Positions 59,723 to 64,000 of a DNA stretch of 64,000 nt are shown piece after piece (within the stretch, counting starts at the first letter, position 1; every line of letters begins with the position of its first letter). Source of the stretch: Bordetella genomosp. 9 (GTDB lineage Bacteria; Pseudomonadota; Gammaproteobacteria; Burkholderiales; Burkholderiaceae_B). A program made the translations under genes and the position numbers. The DNA lies in assembly GCF_002119725.1 (NCBI RefSeq), contig NZ_CP021109.1, positions 4,154,001 to 4,218,000 on the forward strand, in the 5' to 3' direction. The notes under the pieces are model-generated. The model had not been told where the DNA came from. It worked only from the letters and a program-made list of their open reading frames with translations, and made no database searches.

Positions 59723-60535
59723 CTAGGTGCCGACGCGCAGCGGGCCGTTCAGCTTGCGCAAGGCGGCTAGTACGCTTTGCGCCGTGATGCGGCCCGTTTT
59801 CGGGTTTTCCGATGGGATGTTCTGAATTTCCATGGAAAACGAAGCGGAATCGGCATCCACTTCCACCCGGTGCACATTGCGCTCCAGGCGCGGGTCGGCC
59901 CAGATCTCCAGGGTGGTGCGGTCGGGCCCTATCCCGGCCAGCGACACGCTGACCGCCACGTTGAGATTCGCGGGAAAGCCAACGGCGGCTTCCCGCGGGC
60001 TGCCGCGGAAGATCAGTGTGGGCTCGGTGATGCTGGAAATGTCGATATTGTTCTCGGTCAGATAGGGCGCGCCCAGCAGGCCGCGCACGGGCTTGCGGGT
60101 GATCATCGTGACGGAATGGATGGTCCCTTCGGCCGCCGCCGTCAGGGCGTCCAGGCCGAGGATGGCGCCCGAAGGCACCAGGATCTGGCCCCCGTGCGCG
60201 CGCGCAAGCTCGATCAACTGGGGATGGGAGAGCAAAGCGCCGGAGCTCAACACCACAGCCTTCTTGCCCGCCTTCAGCGCGGGAGCGACCGCTTCTTCGA
60301 AAACCGACGCGGGCGCGCATTCGATCACCACATCGCACAGCGGCTCCAGTCCCGCCAAGGTCGTGAACACGGGCGCATCTCCACGCCATGCGAAGTCCGG
60401 CCGCCGCGCCAGATCGCGCACTGCGATCGCCGACAACGCCACGCCGGGCACCGCGCCGGCATCCAGGGATTTCGCCACCGACTGGCCAATTGCGCCAAAG
60501 CCGGCGATACCGATACGAATCGCGCTCATAGACAT
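59723..60535 (-). CDS. nadX: L-aspartate dehydrogenase family protein
   Basis: A 270-residue NAD(P)-dependent dehydrogenase of the NadX type. The Rossmann motif is IGIAGFGAIGQSV (near 7-19), SSGALLSHPQL and ILVPSGAILGLDAL are the hinge region, and the C-terminal domain carries NLNVAVSVSLAGIGPD with the catalytic His in RNVHRVEVDAD. It converts aspartate to iminoaspartate, either for NAD synthesis or for aspartate metabolism. Its start overlaps the end of the CDF exporter gene by 10 bases, a tight pairing without obvious functional reason. The gap to tag is a short convergent region. Confidence 0.88.
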   Translation of the reverse strand: MSMSAIRIGIAGFGAIGQSVAKSLDAGAVPGVALSAIAVRDLARRPDFAWRGDAPVFTTLAGLEPLCDVVIECAPASVFEEAVAPALKAGKKAVVLSSGALLSHPQLIELARAHGGQILVPSGAILGLDALTAAAEGTIHSVTMITRKPVRGLLGAPYLTENNIDISSITEPTLIFRGSPREAAVGFPANLNVAVSVSLAGIGPDRTTLEIWADPRLERNVHRVEVDADSASFSMEIQNIPSENPKTGRITAQSVLAALRKLNGPLRVGT

Positions 60536-61506
60536 CCTTGTTCGGAACCCGCGCCAGGACAGCGGTGTGCTGGCGCCCGGTCATTGTTGTTGAGGGGATC
60601 GTCAGGCTCTTCCACCTGGACGGTGACATGGCCGATATTGAACCGTTCCTCCACGCGCCGGCGCACGGCCTCGATCACCTCCCGAGGTGCGACGCCCTTG
60701 CGGGGCACGACGTGCAAGGTCAGCAGATGCTGCTCGGCGGTGATCGACCACGCATGGATATGGTGCGCCACCGCGACCTGCGGCACGTTGCCCTCCAGAT
60801 CCGCCTTGACGGTTTCCGGCTCGAGCCCATAGGGAGTGCCCTCTAGCAGGATGTGCGCGGTCGATCGCACCAGATGCCAGGCGCTTCTCAACACGATCAG
60901 CGCCACGAAAATGGACAGGATTGGGTCGATAGGCGTCCAGCCCGTGAACATGATCACGACGGCGGCGGCGATGGCGGCCACGGAGCCCAACAGATCGCCG
61001 AGCACGTGTAGCAAGGCGCCCCGCATGTTGAGGTTGCCACGGTCGCCGCCGTGCAGAATCAGGAACGCAACGATATTGGCCCCAAGGCCGGCGGCGGCCA
61101 CCGCGAGCATGGTTCCTGGCAGCACCGGGACGGGCGCCTGGAAGCGGATGATCGCCTCCACCGTGATCCACACCGCAATCGCGAACAGGGCCAGACCGTT
61201 GACGAAGGCAGCCAGGATTTCCAGGCGGCGATACCCGTAGGACATGCGCGGGGTCGCAGACCGGCGTCCCATCCGCAGCGCCACGCAACTGAACGCCAGC
61301 GCCGCCGCGTCGCTGACCATATGGCCCGCATCGGCCAACAGGGCCAGGGAGCCGGAAAGCAGGCCGCCCGCGACCTCGACAAGCATGAAGAGGACGATGA
61401 CGGCCAGCGCCCAGATCAACCGGCGCTCGTCCGTCGCGCCATGGTGATGGTCGTGACCAGCATGAGCATGCGAATGGTCTTGCTCCGCATCCTTGGCGTG
61501 CGGCAT
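60526..61506 (-). CDS. cation diffusion facilitator (CzcD/ZitB-type) metal exporter
   Basis: A 326-residue inner-membrane transporter. The cytoplasmic N-terminus is His-rich (HSHAHAGHDHHHG, residues about 11-23), then six membrane helices with the zinc-site motifs HxxxD in helix 2 (ADAGHMVSDAAAL) and helix 5 (LLHVLGDLLGSV). The C-terminal domain (about 225-310) carries HIHAWSITAEQHLLTLHVV, the metal-sensing dimer fold. It exports zinc, cobalt or cadmium by proton antiport; which metal is not evident. ATG at 61506. It continues into nadX with a 10-base overlap. Confidence 0.93.
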   Translation of the reverse strand: MPHAKDAEQDHSHAHAGHDHHHGATDERRLIWALAVIVLFMLVEVAGGLLSGSLALLADAGHMVSDAAALAFSCVALRMGRRSATPRMSYGYRRLEILAAFVNGLALFAIAVWITVEAIIRFQAPVPVLPGTMLAVAAAGLGANIVAFLILHGGDRGNLNMRGALLHVLGDLLGSVAAIAAAVVIMFTGWTPIDPILSIFVALIVLRSAWHLVRSTAHILLEGTPYGLEPETVKADLEGNVPQVAVAHHIHAWSITAEQHLLTLHVVPRKGVAPREVIEAVRRRVEERFNIGHVTVQVEEPDDPLNNNDRAPAHRCPGAGSEQGCL

Positions 61507-61763
61507 TGAAACCTCATTGGCGATCGATTGCGATGGCGCGACTATACCGCCTTGGCGGGGATAGCCGGCGGCATTCAAGGTCTCCGCGAACGCATGGCCC
61601 TGCATCGCGCGACGCCATATGCCTGCGCGCCAAGACCGCGGCGCCGGAACGCGCGGCACGGACACATGAAAATTCAGGCGTATCCGAGCTGGCAAGCCTC
61701 GAACCCGTGCCGCGGCCCGCGCCACCGACGTTGCGGCATGCGCATGGCCGCGTCATGCGCGCC

Positions 61764-64000
61764 ATGTCTTTACCTTACTCAGCCCGAACGAAGGACTTGC
61801 AGCAGCACATGCGTGAAACCTCCACCGTCCGCCAGCCCAAGAACGTGGACAGCCTCAACGGCATGCCGGCCATGACAGGCAACACGAACCACCCTACATT
61901 CGAAGCCCGCAAGCGCGATGGCATTCCCCGGTCAGCGCTTTCCGACAAGCGTGAGCCGGCCCCTCCCGCCACGCATCTCAGGCTCGTCGACGGCTACCCT
62001 CGCGGGCACAATCCGTTCGGCGATGACGTCGACGCGGTCGTCGACAGCTACCCTCGTGATCGCAACCCCTTCCACAATGACGATACGGAGCTGGCCGACG
62101 ATTATCCCCGGGGGCTCAATCCATTCGGCGAGGACGATACCGAGGCGTATGTCGGGCCGTATGTCGGACCGTATGTCGGGCCGTATGCCGGGCCGACATG
62201 CCGGGGTGCCGGACGCGATGCCGGCCCCCTTCCGGACACCGCGGACGATCCCGGCGCCAAGCACAATTTGCGCAAAGAGCGGCCCGTTGCGCCGCCGAGA
62301 GCGAGCCTGCGGCGGGGAACCGCGCACGTGGCGCGTGAACAGCAGCCGGACGCCAACGAAACGCCTTCGGACGAGCGCTCCGACAGGACCACGCCCGACG
62401 GACCGCCTTGCGCGGCGCAGCCGGTCCAGGCGGGACGCCAATCCAACGCCGGAACGTTGCACAAAGGGGCCGACCGGCAGGACGGGGCCGCGGCGCGACA
62501 CCGGCAGACGCCGAGCGCGCCTCGGGTGCCGGAAATCCATTCCCAGCCACTCCACCAGCGCGCCGTCGCGCCCGCGGACGATGGCGAGGGCCTGTCAAGC
62601 GCGATCACGTCGCTGCAGAATGCCCTGCTCGGGTGCCCGGCGGCACCGGCAAAAGCCGGTGAACGGGTCGAACTGCCTCGGCCACGGCCCCACGGCGACG
62701 TGCGGTATCTCAGCCCGCCCACGCCGTTGCGGATCTACAGCGAGGATCTGTACCGTGCCCTGGTGCCATCCGTGGAAGGCATGGGCCACCCCGACGCCGC
62801 CAGGATCGCGAAAGCACTGGCGCCGCTGGCGCAGTGGGCCGCGGCCGACGGCTACGCCGCGCTCGATGCGGCACTGCTGCGGGACACACTGGACGGCCGT
62901 TTGCGCGGCCTTCCGCTGGAAACGTTGAGCCGCCTGTCGCGCCTCGCGGCCCTCGACGACAAGACCAGACAAAAAATCCTGCGCGATGTGGCAAGGCGGC
63001 TGGGCGCGAAGGTCCAGGCGGACAGCCCGAAGGCGCGCCGCGCGCAAGCCTGCCTGGACATCGCCTCGGCCTTGCTCGATGTGGTCGGAGAAAAATGCCT
63101 GGAGCATGCGAGGGCAATGGCATGGCAACGCCAGGTTCCGGTCGCGATCGACGCCGCCGGCCGGGATGCGGCGCCGGAACTCGAGGCGGCGCTGCGCGCC
63201 ATGTGGGACGGAGACCTGATTCTGCGGGATCCGGCGGAATGCCGGGCCGACAGCCTTGTCCGGATCTTGTTCAGTATGCCGGATGCCCAGCGACGGGCCC
63301 TGTCCAAGGCATTCGAATCCGCGCGGGATGCGCAGCAAGGCGACAGTCCGCTTGAGCTTGCAGTACGCCGGCACCTCGCCAGGCTGGAACCCGATCTGGT
63401 TGTGCGCGAGCAGCTCCTGAAGTACGTAAGGCAGCTGCGCAACGCCGCGCGAGCGATGCAAGGCGAAGCTCCCGTTGCCGCGGCCCTGACGGCGCACGCA
63501 TCGGATTATCTCCCTCCCCATGGATCGATACCGAAAAACGGCACATTCCTTGGACGCCTGTGGGGGCGCATTCGCTCCGCGTTCGGCGGAACGCCGAAAA
63601 CCCGGGATGCGGTCAGGACGCAGACCAAGCAATTGATCCGGCACTTGGCCGGAGGCAACGGCCTGAACGCTGGCCAATTGGACGAATGGAATAACGCGAC
63701 AAAGCGCCTGACCGCGAAGCGCGGAGATGAGGCCCAGGCGTTGGTGGACCAGCTGATCCAGGATCGGCTCGGCAAGCTCGATGGAGACGATTTGGTCGCG
63801 CTGAGCGCCACGTTGGAGGACTTGCGGCGTTCCACCGGTCGGGACGAGCCTCTTACCGACCTTGAACGGATCTCACGCGACTTCTACAGCAGGGTGCGAT
63901 GCGCTTTGGAAAAGGAAAAGGCCGTTCGCCGCGCCAGCCGCGCCATCGCAACCTTGGCGGATGCGCTTTCCAGCCGTCCCAAGGATCTTTTGTCCGCCTT
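61764..64000 (+). CDS. large protein with NPF-containing repeats, unknown family, 3' end missing
   Basis: An uninterrupted frame of 745 codons from ATG 61764 to the window edge, with no stop, so the gene is longer. Third positions are strongly G/C throughout, which supports coding. Residues 1-77 are polar and Ser/Thr/Arg-rich. Residues 78-131 are three 18-residue repeats YPRGxNPFxxDD (Tyr-Pro-Arg start, Asn-Pro-Phe core, acidic end). Residues 129-144 are four YVGP-type units. Residues 145-300 are low-complexity and hydrophilic; 300-745 look mostly alpha-helical with many Ala, Leu, Arg. No signal peptide, membrane segment or known domain is seen. No good ribosome site precedes 61764; ATG at 61755 or 61809 are alternatives. 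Possibly a secreted or host-directed protein, which is only inference. Confidence 0.7.
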   Translation, partial: MSLPYSARTKDLQQHMRETSTVRQPKNVDSLNGMPAMTGNTNHPTFEARKRDGIPRSALSDKREPAPPATHLRLVDGYPRGHNPFGDDVDAVVDSYPRDRNPFHNDDTELADDYPRGLNPFGEDDTEAYVGPYVGPYVGPYAGPTCRGAGRDAGPLPDTADDPGAKHNLRKERPVAPPRASLRRGTAHVAREQQPDANETPSDERSDRTTPDGPPCAAQPVQAGRQSNAGTLHKGADRQDGAAARHRQTPSAPRVPEIHSQPLHQRAVAPADDGEGLSSAITSLQNALLGCPAAPAKAGERVELPRPRPHGDVRYLSPPTPLRIYSEDLYRALVPSVEGMGHPDAARIAKALAPLAQWAAADGYAALDAALLRDTLDGRLRGLPLETLSRLSRLAALDDKTRQKILRDVARRLGAKVQADSPKARRAQACLDIASALLDVVGEKCLEHARAMAWQRQVPVAIDAAGRDAAPELEAALRAMWDGDLILRDPAECRADSLVRILFSMPDAQRRALSKAFESARDAQQGDSPLELAVRRHLARLEPDLVVREQLLKYVRQLRNAARAMQGEAPVAAALTAHASDYLPPHGSIPKNGTFLGRLWGRIRSAFGGTPKTRDAVRTQTKQLIRHLAGGNGLNAGQLDEWNNATKRLTAKRGDEAQALVDQLIQDRLGKLDGDDLVALSATLEDLRRSTGRDEPLTDLERISRDFYSRVRCALEKEKAVRRASRAIATLADALSSRPKDLLSA
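61995..62156 (+). repeat. 54-bp tandem repeat, three units, in the large terminal gene
   Basis: Units start at 61995, 62049 and 62103, exactly 54 bases apart, and encode YPRGHNPFGDD, YPRDRNPFHNDD and YPRGLNPFGEDD plus acidic spacers. Protein identity is higher than DNA identity, so selection on the NPF core is plausible. Confidence 0.85.
62148..62195 (+). repeat. 12-bp tandem repeat, four units, in the large terminal gene
   Basis: Four units of TATGTCGGGCCG with one or two changes encode YVGP, YVGP, YVGP and YAGP. They follow directly on the 54-bp units. The unit length keeps the reading frame. Confidence 0.88.

Noticed and set aside
61918-62928. 336-codon plus-strand frame, also overlapping the large terminal gene
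   Set aside because: Arg/Ser/Thr/Pro-rich shadow in the next frame; it has a stop in mid-region and lacks the coherent repeats seen in the chosen frame.
62595-63677. 360-codon open frame on the minus strand inside the large terminal gene
   Set aside because: Composition (many Arg, Gln, His, Val) is that of an antisense frame in GC-rich coding DNA; the plus frame is longer and has the expected third-position bias.

Overview
The window is GC-rich, densely coded chromosomal DNA from a betaproteobacterium. Gene content and order point to the Alcaligenaceae, most likely a Bordetella or Achromobacter relative: a Bug-type (tripartite tricarboxylate) binding protein, many LysR/IclR/GntR regulators beside small catabolic operons, the block hemA-prfA-prmC-grxD-ubiX, and atpI-B-E-F-H-A-G-D-C next to hemE, priA and rep. 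The species assignment is inference. No rRNA, prophage, insertion sequence or CRISPR array is visible; one tRNA (Phe, GAA) is present.

Layout. 1-3.5 kb: the end of a glyoxalase-fold gene, then pxpB-pxpC-pxpA (ATP-dependent 5-oxoprolinase) and a GntR-family regulator. 3.5-6.0 kb: a compact type II restriction-modification pair, a XamI-like endonuclease and an N6-adenine methyltransferase sharing ATGA. 6.2-13.7 kb: a 1321-residue FAD/Fe-S dehydrogenase, a YqaA-family membrane protein, ilvA and a LysR regulator. 13.9-18.7 kb: an acyl-CoA catabolic cluster (cupin, Bug binding protein, CaiB-type CoA-transferase, acyl-CoA dehydrogenase) with an IclR regulator. 18.7-28.2 kb: apt, a LysR regulator divergent from a peptide or amide uptake cassette (AstE/AspA-like hydrolase, two ABC permeases, two ABC ATPases, alpha/beta hydrolase, M20 peptidase). 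28.4-35.1 kb: rep, priA, hemE and a Fis-type regulator with an internal 18-bp tandem repeat. 35.3-36.4 kb: a PepSY membrane protein with a possible Fur site. 36.8-44.6 kb: the complete F1Fo ATP synthase operon with a recognisable promoter and terminator. 44.8-53.1 kb: DUF1254 protein, enoyl-CoA hydratase, M61 protease, mnmH, flavin oxidoreductase, folB, ttcA. 53.1-57.6 kb: hemA-prfA-prmC-grxD-ubiX and tRNA-Phe. 57.8-61.5 kb: MOSC protein, the alkylation-repair pair ogt-tag, aspartate dehydrogenase and a CDF metal exporter. 61.8-64 kb: the 5' part of a very large gene that runs off the window.

The most novel item is that last reading frame (61764 to the end, at least 745 codons). It encodes a protein of no recognised family whose N-terminal part carries three 18-residue repeats, each with an Asn-Pro-Phe core, followed by four YVGP-type units. 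Other points worth following are the restriction-modification pair, five copies of an ~80-bp intergenic repeat (two of them splitting the ABC operon), an inverted repeat covering the promoter of the acyl-CoA cluster, an acyl-CoA dehydrogenase without the usual catalytic Glu, a Tag-family glycosylase lacking most of its zinc ligands, and a phase-variable-looking repeat in the Fis-type regulator.
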